This document shows, one piece after another, positions 1 to 9,125 of a stretch of 64,000 bases of DNA (the stretch's first letter is position 1; the number at the start of each line of letters is the position of its first letter). The stretch comes from Sinomonas mesophila (lineage in GTDB: Bacteria > Actinomycetota > Actinomycetes > Actinomycetales > Micrococcaceae). A program made the translations under genes and the position numbers. The stretch spans positions 186,001 to 250,000 of the forward strand of contig NZ_MTIC01000008.1 in the NCBI RefSeq assembly GCF_001999765.1, read 5' to 3'. Under the pieces are notes generated by a model. The model saw only the letters and a program-made list of their open reading frames with translations, had not been told where the DNA came from and did not search any database.

Positions 1-3000
1 AACGAGGCGCTCGGGAAGGCCGTCTCGCTCTCGCTCACGCTGTGGGCCACGCAGGAGGCGGGGCAGCCGAGCCGCTTCTACAGCGTCGCCGGGCGGGAGC
101 AGGGCATCGCCGGGGACTTCTCGGACTTCGGCGGCGACCCGGCGAAGCTCAAGCGGACCCTCCGGGCCGCCGGGGTGGACGTCTTCGACGACTTCGGCCG
201 CTACGAGTCCGCCTTCAAGCGCCACTTCGGGATCACGAGTGGACAGGCCATGGAGCTGTTCCACCGCACGGTCTCGATGAAGCAGGTCGAGAACATCACG
301 CAGTTCGTGCGCGACAACATGCTCGACGACGACGACGTCCGGGCGAGGATCGACAACCTCCTGCACCACTTCGACGACCTGACAAAGGCGCACGACGCCG
401 TGCTGCGGGCCAAGGACCAGATCGCCCGGCTCGAGCCCGTGCGCGACGGCGCCGCCCGGCACGACGAGCTCGCCGCCAGGGAGAGCCGCGGCCGGGCGCA
501 GCGCGACCAGCTCAAGCCCTGGTTCACCGCCCGGCGCCTCGAGCTGAGCCTCGAGCACGAGGCCGAGCTGGCCCGGACGGCGGAGCGCCTCGAGCGCGAG
601 CGCGGCGAGCGGCTCGCGGAGGAGCTCGCCGTGGAGCGGGAGCTCGCGCAGATCCGCGAGGACCTGCGCACGCAGGGCGGCGGCCGGATCGCGGCCATCG
701 ACGCGGAGATCACGGACCTGACCGCCGGGATGGAGCGGCAGAAGTCCAGGCGCTCCGCCTACGCCACGGCCGCCGAGGGGCTCGGCCTGCCCGATCCCGT
801 GGACCGCGTCGGGTTCGACGACAACGCGAGCCGGCTCGACGCCGTCGAACGCGGCCTGCGCGAGCGCGGCGAGACCCTCGCGGACGAGCAGGCCCGGCTC
901 CTCGCCGAGCGCAACGAGGCCGAGGCGCGCCGCGCCGAGCTCGACGCCGACGTCCGCAGCCTCTCGGCCCGGCAGAACCTCCTGCCCCGCCAGCAGCTCG
1001 AGCTGCGCGCCCGCCTCTGCGTCGGCGCCGGGATCGCCGAGTCCGCCCTCCCCTACGCCGGCGAGCTCCTGCGCGTGCGCGACGGCGAGTCGCTCTGGGA
1101 GGGCGCGGCTGAGCGGACCCTGCGCGGGTTCGCGCTCTCGCTGCTCGTGCCCGAGGAGCACTACGCGGCGGTGAGCTCGTGGGTCGACGCGAACAACCTC
1201 CGGGCGCGGCTCGTGTACCTCAAGGTCGGGGCGTCGTCCGGCTCCGCCGTCCCGACGGCCGAGCCGGGGACGCTCGGGTCCAAGATCGCCGTCAAGCCGG
1301 GCACGCCCTTCCGCGAGTTCCTGCTCGGCGAGCTGGCCCGCCGGTTCGACCACCGCTGCTGCGAGAGCCTCCAGGACTTCCGCCGCTCGCCGCGCGCCGT
1401 CACGCCGAACGGGCAGCTCAAGACCGGCGGCGGTCGGCACGAGAAGGACGACCGCCGGGACCTCCGCGACCCGCGCGGGTACGTCCTGGGCTGGGACAAC
1501 CACGAGAAGATCGCCCGGCTGCGTGCCGAGCTCGAGGACGCCGAGGGGCAGCTGACGGTCCTCGGCGGGCGGATCGACCGGGTCGTCGAGGGCCTCGGCG
1601 GGCTCGCGCGCGGCCAGCAGCACCTCGGCGGCCTGCGCGGGGTCGCGTTCGAGGAGATCGACTGGCGCGGCACCGCCCGCAAGATCGACGCCCTTTCGGA
1701 GGAGAAGGCGCAGATCGAGGGGGCGAGCGACGCCCTGCGCGAGCTCGCCGCCCGGGAGGCCGACGCCGTCGTGCGCCTGGGGCGGGCCCGCGAGCGCGTC
1801 GCGGCGGTGCAGCGGCGGCAGGGCGCGAACGAGGCCGAGGAGCGGGCGATCGCGGAGGCGATCGAGGAGTGCCGGGCGGTGCTCGCCGAGTCGCCGGTCA
1901 CGGACGACGCCGGGCTGCTCGCCGAGCTCGCGGAGCTCGCCGCCGGGGTGCTCGGCGAGGAGCAGCTGACGTACAAGACGGCGGAGCGGGCGCAGAGCCG
2001 CGTGCGGGAGCGGCTCACCGGGGAGCTCGACGCCCTGAACAAGCAGGTGGCCAGGGCCGCTGAGCGCACCATCAACCTCATGGCGGCGTTCCGCGCCGCC
2101 TACCCCGCCGAGGCGACCGAGTTCGACGAGTCCCTCGACGCCGCGCCGGAGTACAACCGGCTCCTGGCCCAGCTGCAGGGCAACGACCTGCCGCGGTTCG
2201 AGGAGCGGTTCAAGGAGTCGCTGAACCAGAACACGATCAACGAGGTCGTGGGCTTCAACGCCTTCCTCGACGCGCGCAAGACGGACATCGCGGCCCGGAT
2301 CCGGGAGATCAACGCCTCCCTCGCCGAGATCGAGTACAACCCGGGCCGGCACATCCAGCTCGAGCACCAGCCCACCGCGGACTCGGACATCCGCGAGTTC
2401 GTCGCGGACCTGCGGGCCTGCTCGGAGGGGACGCTCGGGGCCGAGGAGCAGTACTCGGAGCAGAAGTTCCTGCAGGTCGAGAAGCTCGTGGAGCGGTTCC
2501 GGGGCCGGCAAGGCCTCACCGCGCTCGACGCGCGCTGGACGGCGAAGGTCACCGACGTGCGGCAGTGGTTCACGTTCAGCGCCTCGGAGCGGTGGACCGA
2601 GACCGGCGAGGAGCACGAGCACTTCACCGACTCGGGCGGCAAGTCCGGCGGGCAGAAGGAGAAGCTCGCGTACACGATCCTCGCCGCGGCGCTCGCGTAC
2701 CAGTTCGGGCTGGCCCGCAGGGCGCCGGGGGGCTCGGTGGGGGCGAGCGGCGTGGCCGATCGGGGTTCAGCCCAGCGGGGCCGCCCCGAGCGGAGCTTCC
2801 GCTTCGTGGTCATCGACGAGGCGTTCGGGCGCGGCTCGGACGAGTCGGCCCGCTACGGGCTCGAGCTGTTCCGGCGGCTGCGGCTCCAACTGCTCGTGGT
2901 CACGCCGCTGCAGAAGATCCACGTGATCGAGCCCTATGTGGCACACGTGGGCTTCGTGGCCAACCCGACCGGGCAGGACTCGCGGCTGCGCAACATGACG

Positions 3001-4266
3001 ATCCAGGAGTACCGCGACGAGCGGGACCGGCGTGCCGGCTGGGCGCGCCGCGCGGGCCGGGGCCGGGCCGGGGTGGACCGGCGTCGCCGAGCTCAGGGCC
3101 CTCGCGCAGCGCTCGTGGGACCGGGGCGAGCTCGTGCGGGAGGCGATCGCGCCCACGGGCCTGTACCCGCGCCGTCGTCCGCTCAAGCGGCCGACGGCGG
3201 CGCAGCTGCGGGACGACTACGCCGCCGCGCGCGAGTGGGCCACGCGGCTGCACGCCGCCGCGGGGCCGTTCCGGGTCGAGACGACGGAGGCCGGGCGGAC
3301 GACGATCGGGGCGAACCTCGTCCCGTCCGCGGTCGTGTTCGACTCCCCCGGGGACGAGGCCGCGTTCCTCGGCCAGGGGCGGGAGCTCGAGGCGTTCCGC
3401 CGCCTCGCCGGCGAGGTCCTCGCCGCCGAACCCTCGCTCGAGGGCTGGCTCCTGCGGCGGCCGCTCCAGGCCCTCGAGGCGGCGGAGCGGCTGCCGGACC
3501 TCGTGCGGGCGGCACGCTGGTTCGCGGGCCATCCCTCCCCCGGCCTGTACCTCCGGCAGCTCGCGCTGCCCGGCATCCACACGAAGTTCCTCGAGGCGCA
3601 CCGCCGCCTGCTGGACGAGCTCGTCTCGGCGCTGGACCCGGACCGGCCGCCGGGCGGGTTCGAGGCGCGGCACGGACTCCTGACCGAGGCGCCCGCCGTG
3701 CGCTTCCGCCTCCTGGACCCCGCGCTGGCCTTCCCCGGCGGGGCCACGGACGTCGTGCTGCGCGTGGACGACTTCGCCCGGCTGCGCCTCGACGTCGAGA
3801 TGGTGATCGTGGTCGAGAACAAGGTGACCTTCCTGTCCCTCCCGCCGATGCCCCGGGCCGTGGCGGTCTTCGGGGCCGGGTTCGGCTCCGGAACCCGCGT
3901 GCCGGCCTGGGTCGCCGACGCGCGCCTCCTCTACTGGGGCGACCTCGACTCCCACGGCTTCGCGGCCCTCGACCAGCACCGGGCGGCCCATCCGCATGTC
4001 GAGAGCCTGCTCATGGACCGGGAGACGCTGATGGCGCACCGGGAACTGTGGGTCGAGGATCCGAAGCCGACGCGGGCGGCGCTCCCCCGGCTGACCGAGG
4101 CGGAGTCGGCGGTCTACGCGGAGCTGACCGGCGGTGGACTCGGGCCGGGCACGTGGGCGGGCGTGCGCCTGGAGCAGGAATACGTGCGCTGGGACTGGGC
4201 AGTGGAACGTCTGCTCCTGCCCGATGTTGTGGAACACGCGAACTCGCCTTCTGGCAATCTCAGTGA
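1..4266 (+). CDS. jetC: Wadjet JetC (SMC-like ATPase), 5'-truncated by the window
   Basis: SMC/MukB-like ATPase of a Wadjet plasmid-defence system; with JetA/JetB it extrudes DNA loops and JetD then cuts small circular DNA. The frame is open from base 1, so the N-terminus with Walker A lies upstream. Visible are long charged coiled-coil stretches, an ABC signature SGGQKEK near base 2644, and a Walker B FVVIDEAFG near base 2802, followed by the family's conserved TPLQKIHVIEPYV segment. Recognisable JetC sequence ends about base 3030-3060. The same frame has no stop until 4264-4266, so it runs through nearly all of jetD in another phase; either the native stop was lost by an indel in the G/C-run stretch at 3050-3080 or the overlap is real. 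The Walker B region differs from the second JetC in this window, suggesting another Wadjet subtype. jetA and jetB should lie just upstream. Confidence 0.85.
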   Translation, partial: NEALGKAVSLSLTLWATQEAGQPSRFYSVAGREQGIAGDFSDFGGDPAKLKRTLRAAGVDVFDDFGRYESAFKRHFGITSGQAMELFHRTVSMKQVENITQFVRDNMLDDDDVRARIDNLLHHFDDLTKAHDAVLRAKDQIARLEPVRDGAARHDELAARESRGRAQRDQLKPWFTARRLELSLEHEAELARTAERLERERGERLAEELAVERELAQIREDLRTQGGGRIAAIDAEITDLTAGMERQKSRRSAYATAAEGLGLPDPVDRVGFDDNASRLDAVERGLRERGETLADEQARLLAERNEAEARRAELDADVRSLSARQNLLPRQQLELRARLCVGAGIAESALPYAGELLRVRDGESLWEGAAERTLRGFALSLLVPEEHYAAVSSWVDANNLRARLVYLKVGASSGSAVPTAEPGTLGSKIAVKPGTPFREFLLGELARRFDHRCCESLQDFRRSPRAVTPNGQLKTGGGRHEKDDRRDLRDPRGYVLGWDNHEKIARLRAELEDAEGQLTVLGGRIDRVVEGLGGLARGQQHLGGLRGVAFEEIDWRGTARKIDALSEEKAQIEGASDALRELAAREADAVVRLGRARERVAAVQRRQGANEAEERAIAEAIEECRAVLAESPVTDDAGLLAELAELAAGVLGEEQLTYKTAERAQSRVRERLTGELDALNKQVARAAERTINLMAAFRAAYPAEATEFDESLDAAPEYNRLLAQLQGNDLPRFEERFKESLNQNTINEVVGFNAFLDARKTDIAARIREINASLAEIEYNPGRHIQLEHQPTADSDIREFVADLRACSEGTLGAEEQYSEQKFLQVEKLVERFRGRQGLTALDARWTAKVTDVRQWFTFSASERWTETGEEHEHFTDSGGKSGGQKEKLAYTILAAALAYQFGLARRAPGGSVGASGVADRGSAQRGRPERSFRFVVIDEAFGRGSDESARYGLELFRRLRLQLLVVTPLQKIHVIEPYVAHVGFVANPTGQDSRLRNMTIQEYRDERDRRAGWARRAGRGRAGVDRRRRAQGPRAALVGPGRARAGGDRAHGPVPAPSSAQAADGGAAAGRLRRRARVGHAAARRRGAVPGRDDGGRADDDRGEPRPVRGRVRLPRGRGRVPRPGAGARGVPPPRRRGPRRRTLARGLAPAAAAPGPRGGGAAAGPRAGGTLVRGPSLPRPVPPAARAARHPHEVPRGAPPPAGRARLGAGPGPAAGRVRGAARTPDRGARRALPPPGPRAGLPRRGHGRRAARGRLRPAAPRRRDGDRGREQGDLPVPPADAPGRGGLRGRVRLRNPRAGLGRRRAPPLLGRPRLPRLRGPRPAPGGPSACREPAHGPGDADGAPGTVGRGSEADAGGAPPADRGGVGGLRGADRRWTRAGHVGGRAPGAGIRALGLGSGTSAPARCCGTRELAFWQSQ

Positions 4267-4570
4267 TCCCGCCTGTAGCGTCGCTCCTGCCAGTTCGGAA
4301 TCGGACATAGGGGAAGTCATGACCGAAGAGCCTCTGAAGGCGTACAACCTGTTCCTGAAGGTGCTCCGCGAGCATCAGCCCGTGCTCCTGGGTCGCTGCG
4401 AGGCCAAGGATCCTCTTGAAGGTGAGCGTCTGAGCAATCGGAAGATCGCGGAGTACCTGATGGACAATCCGAAAGCGGAGTTCGAATGGGCCCAGTTGCG
4501 AGCGGCCGACAGCGACAAGCCGGTCATCCACTGGAAGGACGCCCCGGAGCCGCAGCAGCTCCCGCGATAA
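3032..4570 (+). CDS. jetD: Wadjet JetD (TOPRIM-like nuclease) with C-terminal extension
   Basis: Nuclease subunit of the Wadjet system (DUF3322 N-terminal plus DUF2220 TOPRIM-like C-terminal domain). GTG start at 3032, inside the JetC frame; the conserved N-terminal GWTGVAELRALAQRSWDRGE follows a short G/A/R-rich leader. TOPRIM acidic motifs are visible as VVENK (about residue 261) and YWGDLDSHG (about residue 301). Homology to JetD ends near RWDWAVERLLLP, about base 4230, giving the usual size of about 400 residues, but the frame continues for about 110 more. The last 83 residues begin at an ATG (4319) with a good AGGGGAAG ribosome binding site, so they may be a separate downstream gene that has become in-frame with jetD after loss of its stop. 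That tail (MTEEPLKAYNLFLKVL...) is not recognised. The nuclease assignment is firm; the fused tail is uncertain. Confidence 0.85.
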   Translation: MPAGRAARAGAGPGWTGVAELRALAQRSWDRGELVREAIAPTGLYPRRRPLKRPTAAQLRDDYAAAREWATRLHAAAGPFRVETTEAGRTTIGANLVPSAVVFDSPGDEAAFLGQGRELEAFRRLAGEVLAAEPSLEGWLLRRPLQALEAAERLPDLVRAARWFAGHPSPGLYLRQLALPGIHTKFLEAHRRLLDELVSALDPDRPPGGFEARHGLLTEAPAVRFRLLDPALAFPGGATDVVLRVDDFARLRLDVEMVIVVENKVTFLSLPPMPRAVAVFGAGFGSGTRVPAWVADARLLYWGDLDSHGFAALDQHRAAHPHVESLLMDRETLMAHRELWVEDPKPTRAALPRLTEAESAVYAELTGGGLGPGTWAGVRLEQEYVRWDWAVERLLLPDVVEHANSPSGNLSDPACSVAPASSESDIGEVMTEEPLKAYNLFLKVLREHQPVLLGRCEAKDPLEGERLSNRKIAEYLMDNPKAEFEWAQLRAADSDKPVIHWKDAPEPQQLPR

Positions 4571-4627
4571 ACGACGACAACCCCGGCAGTCTTGCCGGCG
4601 ACGCGATTCATCCGCGCTAGCGAGGAA

Positions 4628-5275
4628 GGGAGCGACGGCGTCACCAGCCGCCGCGGGTTGGCGTGCGCCCCTTCCCGGCGTCGTCTGGCATGGCCATTTC
4701 GGCCCGCAGGCCGAGGAGCCGGATCGGACGGCCCGGTTCGATGTCGACTGCGAGGTCCAGGGCCCGCGCGAGGACTTCGTCCGGGAACGGGGCGTACCTA
4801 ATCTTGAGAGTCAGCCCGATCACCGGCCTTCCATCGGCCACGACGTCCTCGAGACGTGCGCCGTCAGCTCCCTCACGGCGTCGTCCACCATGGCGGTCGA
4901 GGTCGGGTCGCGCTGCGCGTACCAGGGCCCCATCCTGGGGCCGAACTCCGGGACCAGGTCTTGGGGATCGCAGCCGGCGAGCTTGGCGACGGTGTTGATT
5001 CCGAGATTGGCCAGCCGGCCGGACACCTTGGTCCCGACGCCCACAGCTCCCTGGCCGGCCGGCTTGCCGAATCCGGTGGCGACCTTGGCCCGGACCAGGA
5101 TGTCGCCGATGCCCACGCTGCAGTGCAGCCGCATCCGCTCCAGGACGGCGGCCCGCACCTGCCGGGCGTAGGCCTCTGGATCCTCCGTCTCGATGCCCAC
5201 GAAGGCCTCATTCCAGCCCAGCACCTGCGCGGTGGCGCCGGGCTGCTTAGCCGCGATACGCGAAGAATTGGACGA
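4628..5275 (-). pseudogene. dinB: dinB (DNA polymerase IV) remnant, copy A
   Basis: Decayed Y-family polymerase gene. Reading from 5275 downwards, recognisable pieces include VLGWNEAFVGIETEDPEAY, LHCSVGIGDILVRAK and ATGFGKPAG (the thumb/HhH part), DLVPEFGPRMGPWYAQ, VDDAVRELT, and in another frame EPGRPIRLLGLRAEMAMP near the C-terminus. The palm N-terminus is missing, there is at least one frameshift (about 4820-4840), and an internal deletion joins WYAQ directly to RD(P/L)T, removing the segment that normally carries the VARGHSRETTF region. It shares this same deletion with copy B at 7662-8190, in the same orientation on the other side of the DUF262 gene. Not functional. Confidence 0.75.
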
Positions 5276-5455
5276 GCTCACGCCAACAGGTCGTACAAGA
5301 TGATGATGGCGCCGCATGCGACCATGTTCCCCGCCTGCAGGTACACCCCAACCGTGAGTCCTACACCAAGAAATGCACAAATGACGAGCGAACCATCAGA
5401 GGCTCTAGGATGAGGCCGAAGCTGGACTGAACAGCCGGAGAGGGAGAGCAATCGC

Positions 5456-7558
5456 ATGAAAGCCGTCGAGTCCAACCTGCTGAAGTTTCTGCAGGCGTCG
5501 CCGCAGTTCGTGATCCCGATCTACCAGCGCACGTACAGCTGGACGATCAAGGAGTGCCAGCAGCTCTGGGACGATGTCATGCGCGCCGGCAAAGACGACA
5601 AAGTCAACGCCCATTTCATCGGCTCGGTGGTCTACATCCAAGAGGATCTGTACCAGGCTTCTCGGCAGTCGCCTCTGCTCGTGATCGACGGACAGCAGCG
5701 CCTGACTACTGTCTCACTGATCCTTGAGGCCCTTGCACGGCATGTCGAGGGTGAGCCTATTGATGGATTCAGCGCCCTCAAGATTCGCCATTACTTCTTA
5801 CAGAACCCTCTCGAGTCAGGGGACAGGGGGCACAAGCTGCTTCTGACTCAGAATGACAGGACGAGCCTGCTCGCTCTTGTACGCCAGCAGCCACTTCCTG
5901 ACAATAGCTCGATCCGTGTTAGGGAGAACTTCGAATTCTTCGACCAAGCGGTCGAAAAGCTCGATTCGAACCTTGATGCCCTGTGCAAAGGCCTCCTCAA
6001 GCTCATGATCGTCGACGTATCACTCAGCCGCGGACAGGACAACCCGCAGTTGATCTTCGAGAGCATGAATTCGACCGGTCGGGAACTGAGCCAGGCCGAC
6101 CTGATTCGGAACTATGTCCTCATGGGGCTCGATCCAGATCATCAGACGCAGCTGTACGAAGCCCACTGGCGTCCCATGGAGACACGCTTCGGTCAGGAAT
6201 CCTACGGCACTCACTTCGACCGCTTCATGCGCGATTACTTGACGATCAAGTCCTCTGATATCCCGAATGTCAAAGCGGTCTACGAAGCGTTCAAGGACTA
6301 TGCCACCCTCGGTCCAATCGCCAATGCCGGCGTCGATTCACTCGTGCAGGACATCGAACGGTTCGCGAACTACTACTGTGCGATGGCCCTGGGGAGGGAG
6401 CCCGACAAACGCCTGGCCGAAGCCTTTCAGGACCTCCGAGAGCTCCGAGTCGACGTCGCGTACCCGTTTCTGCTGGAGGTGTACGCGCGCTACGACGAGG
6501 AACGGCTGAGCCGAGACGACTTCCTCATGATCGTTCGGCTCGTCGAGGCTTACGTGTTCCGGCGTTCGGTCTGCGCGATCCCGACGAACTCGCTCAATAA
6601 GACGTTCGCCACCTTTACGCGAAACCTCAACGATGACTCCTACCTCGAAAGCGTCCAGGCGGCGTTCCAGTTGCTGCCTTCTTACAGACGCTTCCCGAAC
6701 GATGACGAATTTCGCCGCGAATTCGAATTGCGGGACATCTATAACTTCCGCAGCCGTAGCTACTGGCTGCGTCGAATCGAGAACGATGGCCGCAAGGAGC
6801 GCGTGCCGGTCGATGAGTACACGATCGAGCACATCATGCCCCAGAACAACGACCTCCCAGCAGCCTGGCGAAACGAGATAGGGCCCGACTGGGAACGCGT
6901 GCACAAGACCAAGCTCCACACACTGGGAAACCTCACCCTAACCGGCTATAACAGCGAGTACAGCGACAATCCCTTTGCCGAGAAACGGGACAGGGCTGGC
7001 GGTTTCCGCGAAAGCCCTCTACGCCTCAACGCCGGACTCGGAACGACTGCCAGATGGAACGAAGACGCGATCGACGCGCGCGCCGCAAAGCTCTCAGAAA
7101 TCGCAACGCGAATCTGGCGAGCGCCGGACCTCCCCACCCACGTTCTCGACTACTATCGGCCGGCCAGTACTCCAGCAGTCGCAGCCTCCTACGCCATCGA
7201 CGACCACCGCAACCTGACGGCCGGAACGGCGACCCGTGACCTCTTCGAGCAGTTCCGCAAAGAGGTCCTCTCCCTCGACCCGGCAGTGACCGAAGAGTTC
7301 CTGAAGCTGTACATCGCCTACAAAGCAGAGACCAACTTCGTCGACGTCATCCCCCAGACGACTCGCCTACTGTTGTCGATCAACATCCCATTCCACGAGC
7401 TGAACGACCCGCGCGGACTGGCCCGCGACGTCACCAACCTCGGCCGATGGGGGAACGGCGACTGCGAAGTATTCCTCGACTCGAGCACCGAACTTTCTTA
7501 CATCCTAAATTTGGTCGGGCAGGCGTTTGAGCGACAGATGGACATTGATCCGGCATAG
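5456..7558 (+). CDS. DUF262-DUF1524-DUF5655 protein (GmrSD-like type IV restriction factor)
   Basis: Single-chain GmrSD-type protein. The N-terminal DUF262 (about 1-260) has the ParB/Srx-like nucleotide-binding signature IPIYQRTYSW and the DGQQR motif (near residue 79). The central/C-terminal DUF1524 HNH-type nuclease shows EHIMPQN and HTLGNLTLT (about 465-510). A terminal DUF5655 domain (about 590-695; KLYIAYKAETNFVDV, LARDVTNLGRWGNGD) is attached. GmrSD proteins restrict phage DNA with modified cytosines; whether this fusion does so is inference. ATG start with a GGAGAGGGAGAG ribosome binding site. GC content is clearly lower than in the flanking jet and hydrolase genes, and the gene stands alone between two direct copies of a dinB remnant, suggesting it arrived as a unit. 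Confidence 0.85.
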   Translation: MKAVESNLLKFLQASPQFVIPIYQRTYSWTIKECQQLWDDVMRAGKDDKVNAHFIGSVVYIQEDLYQASRQSPLLVIDGQQRLTTVSLILEALARHVEGEPIDGFSALKIRHYFLQNPLESGDRGHKLLLTQNDRTSLLALVRQQPLPDNSSIRVRENFEFFDQAVEKLDSNLDALCKGLLKLMIVDVSLSRGQDNPQLIFESMNSTGRELSQADLIRNYVLMGLDPDHQTQLYEAHWRPMETRFGQESYGTHFDRFMRDYLTIKSSDIPNVKAVYEAFKDYATLGPIANAGVDSLVQDIERFANYYCAMALGREPDKRLAEAFQDLRELRVDVAYPFLLEVYARYDEERLSRDDFLMIVRLVEAYVFRRSVCAIPTNSLNKTFATFTRNLNDDSYLESVQAAFQLLPSYRRFPNDDEFRREFELRDIYNFRSRSYWLRRIENDGRKERVPVDEYTIEHIMPQNNDLPAAWRNEIGPDWERVHKTKLHTLGNLTLTGYNSEYSDNPFAEKRDRAGGFRESPLRLNAGLGTTARWNEDAIDARAAKLSEIATRIWRAPDLPTHVLDYYRPASTPAVAASYAIDDHRNLTAGTATRDLFEQFRKEVLSLDPAVTEEFLKLYIAYKAETNFVDVIPQTTRLLLSINIPFHELNDPRGLARDVTNLGRWGNGDCEVFLDSSTELSYILNLVGQAFERQMDIDPA

Positions 7559-7661
7559 CCCGGGTGTATGCCCGGCACCAGGGACCAATCAGCCGGAAGG
7601 CGGCTTCCTTATATCCATATTTCGCTGAAATCGCGTCTGATTTAGCCGGGCCAATCGCGTC

Positions 7662-8190
7662 CGGGAGCGACGCCGTCACCAACCGCCACGGGTTGGCGTG
7701 CGCCCCCGACGGGCGTCGTCGAGCATGGCCATCTTGGCCCGCAGGCCAGGAGCAGGATCGGCGGCCCGGTTCGATGTCGGCTGCGAGGTCCAAGGCCCGC
7801 GCGAGGACTTCGTCCCGGTCGAAGGTCTCGGGAATCTTCTTCCCGTGGGTCGTGGTGACGAATGGGGCGTACCGAATCTTAAGGCAGCCCCCCGACCACG
7901 GGCCTTCCATCGGCCACGGCGTCCTCAAGAACGTGCGCCGTCGGCTCCCTCACGGCGTCGTCCACCATGTCGGTCGCGGTCAGGTCGCGCTGCGCGTACC
8001 AGGCCCCATCCTGGGGCCGAACTCCGGGACCAGGTCCTGCGGGTCGGACGCCGCGAGCTCCGGCCGCCGAAGCACCTCGACCGCCGGGATGAACTGGTCC
8101 AGATCGACGTGCACCACCCACCGGATTCCACGCACCCCACCAGTCTGCCCACAACAGCGTTGGGTCATGAAGAGTGAACCGTCCGCTCCG
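7662..8190 (-). pseudogene. dinB: dinB (DNA polymerase IV) remnant, copy B
   Basis: Second decayed dinB copy in the same orientation as copy A. The C-terminal third is better kept here: LKIRYAPFVTTTHGKKIPET and FDRDEVLARALDLAADIEPG precede frameshifted traces of the RLLGLRAEMAMP end. Upstream are fragments of DLVPEFGPRMG in another frame, then the same internal joint (WYAQ to RDLT) as in copy A, then a damaged N-terminal piece ending near WVVHVDLDQF, the catalytic start of Y-family polymerases, at about 8095-8125. Copy A and copy B overlap over roughly 350 bases with high identity but carry different small deletions. Not functional. Confidence 0.75.
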
Positions 8191-8282
8191 AGCATAGGTG
8201 CCTATCTCTCTCGCTGGCATAGGACTACCATTTCTACACATACCGTCGCGTCTGGGGGCGCAGCCCGAGGAAGAAGCCCACC

Positions 8283-9113
8283 GTGGTCGCCCCCCAGCCC
8301 CAGTCGATCAGAACCCCCGACGGCGGCACCCTGGCCGTCTACAGCTACGGCACCGGGCCGGGCGCCGTCCTCCCCGCAGGCAGCCTGACCCGCACCGTCC
8401 TGTACGGCAGATTCGCCAGCAGGCTCTCGACCACCATCCCGGTGCACGTGTACGACCGGCGGGGCCGCGGCCGCTCGAGCCCGCAGCCGGCCGACTATTC
8501 CATGCAGACCGAACTGGACGACTTGAAGGCCGTTCTGGACGCCACGGGGAGCTCCGTCGTCCTCGGCCACAGTTACGGCGGCGGCATTGCGCTAGAGGCC
8601 GCGCTGCGCCTGCCGGTGAGCCGGGTCGCCGTCTACGATCCCGCCGTCAACATCGAAGGATGCCTGCCGACGCGAATGCTGCCCCAGCTGGTCGACGCGG
8701 CGGCCAGAGGAGACCACGTCCGGGCCGTCATGGTCTTCTCCCGAGTGGTCGACCCGCGGATGCAGAAGGTGCGTCTGCCCGACCCGGCCAGCCGGGTGCT
8801 CCTGTGGGCCGCCTCCCGCCTGACGAGGGATGGACGCGCGTGGAAGGAGATGGTCCCCGCCCTCGCCCAGGAGATCTCCCTGCTGGACAGCAGCCGGGCA
8901 GCCCCCGATCGGTACGGCGGCATCGCTGTCCCCGTCCTGCTGCTTGCCGGCGCCAATAGTCCCCGGTACTTTCACACGATCGCCTCCAACATTGCCGCGT
9001 CCCTCTCGAGCGGCACCAGCCTGATCGTCCCGAGAGCGGACCACGGCGCCCTGCACCACCCGTCCGAGACGATCCTCACGCTCTTCCGGCGGTTTCTGGG
9101 GCAGGGGGTGTAG
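8283..9113 (+). CDS. alpha/beta hydrolase
   Basis: 276-residue cytoplasmic alpha/beta-hydrolase-fold enzyme. The oxyanion/core region VYDRRGRGRSSPQP (about 56-69) and nucleophile elbow GHSYGGG (about 98-104, Ser) are clear. A late acid in the PVLLLAGANSPRYF strand region and a C-terminal His (RADHGALHHPSE) complete a plausible catalytic triad. Length is normal for the family. GTG start at 8283 follows GAGGAAGAA. No operon partner is evident: the dinB remnant lies upstream and the next genes are on the other strand. The substrate cannot be inferred; esterase, haloperoxidase-like or lactonase roles are all possible. Confidence 0.85.
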   Translation: MVAPQPQSIRTPDGGTLAVYSYGTGPGAVLPAGSLTRTVLYGRFASRLSTTIPVHVYDRRGRGRSSPQPADYSMQTELDDLKAVLDATGSSVVLGHSYGGGIALEAALRLPVSRVAVYDPAVNIEGCLPTRMLPQLVDAAARGDHVRAVMVFSRVVDPRMQKVRLPDPASRVLLWAASRLTRDGRAWKEMVPALAQEISLLDSSRAAPDRYGGIAVPVLLLAGANSPRYFHTIASNIAASLSSGTSLIVPRADHGALHHPSETILTLFRRFLGQGV

Positions 9114-9125
9114 GGTCCTGCAGGC

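Noticed and set aside
2900-4531. 543-residue minus-strand open frame antisense to jetD
   Set aside because: GC-rich shadow: composition is Arg/Gly/Pro/Leu with no domains, and it covers a clearly homologous JetD on the other strand.
5278-5475. Hydrophobic 65-residue minus-strand frame
   Set aside because: Contains two membrane-like segments but no start site or homologue; probably debris beside the dinB remnant, overlapping the promoter region of the DUF262 gene.
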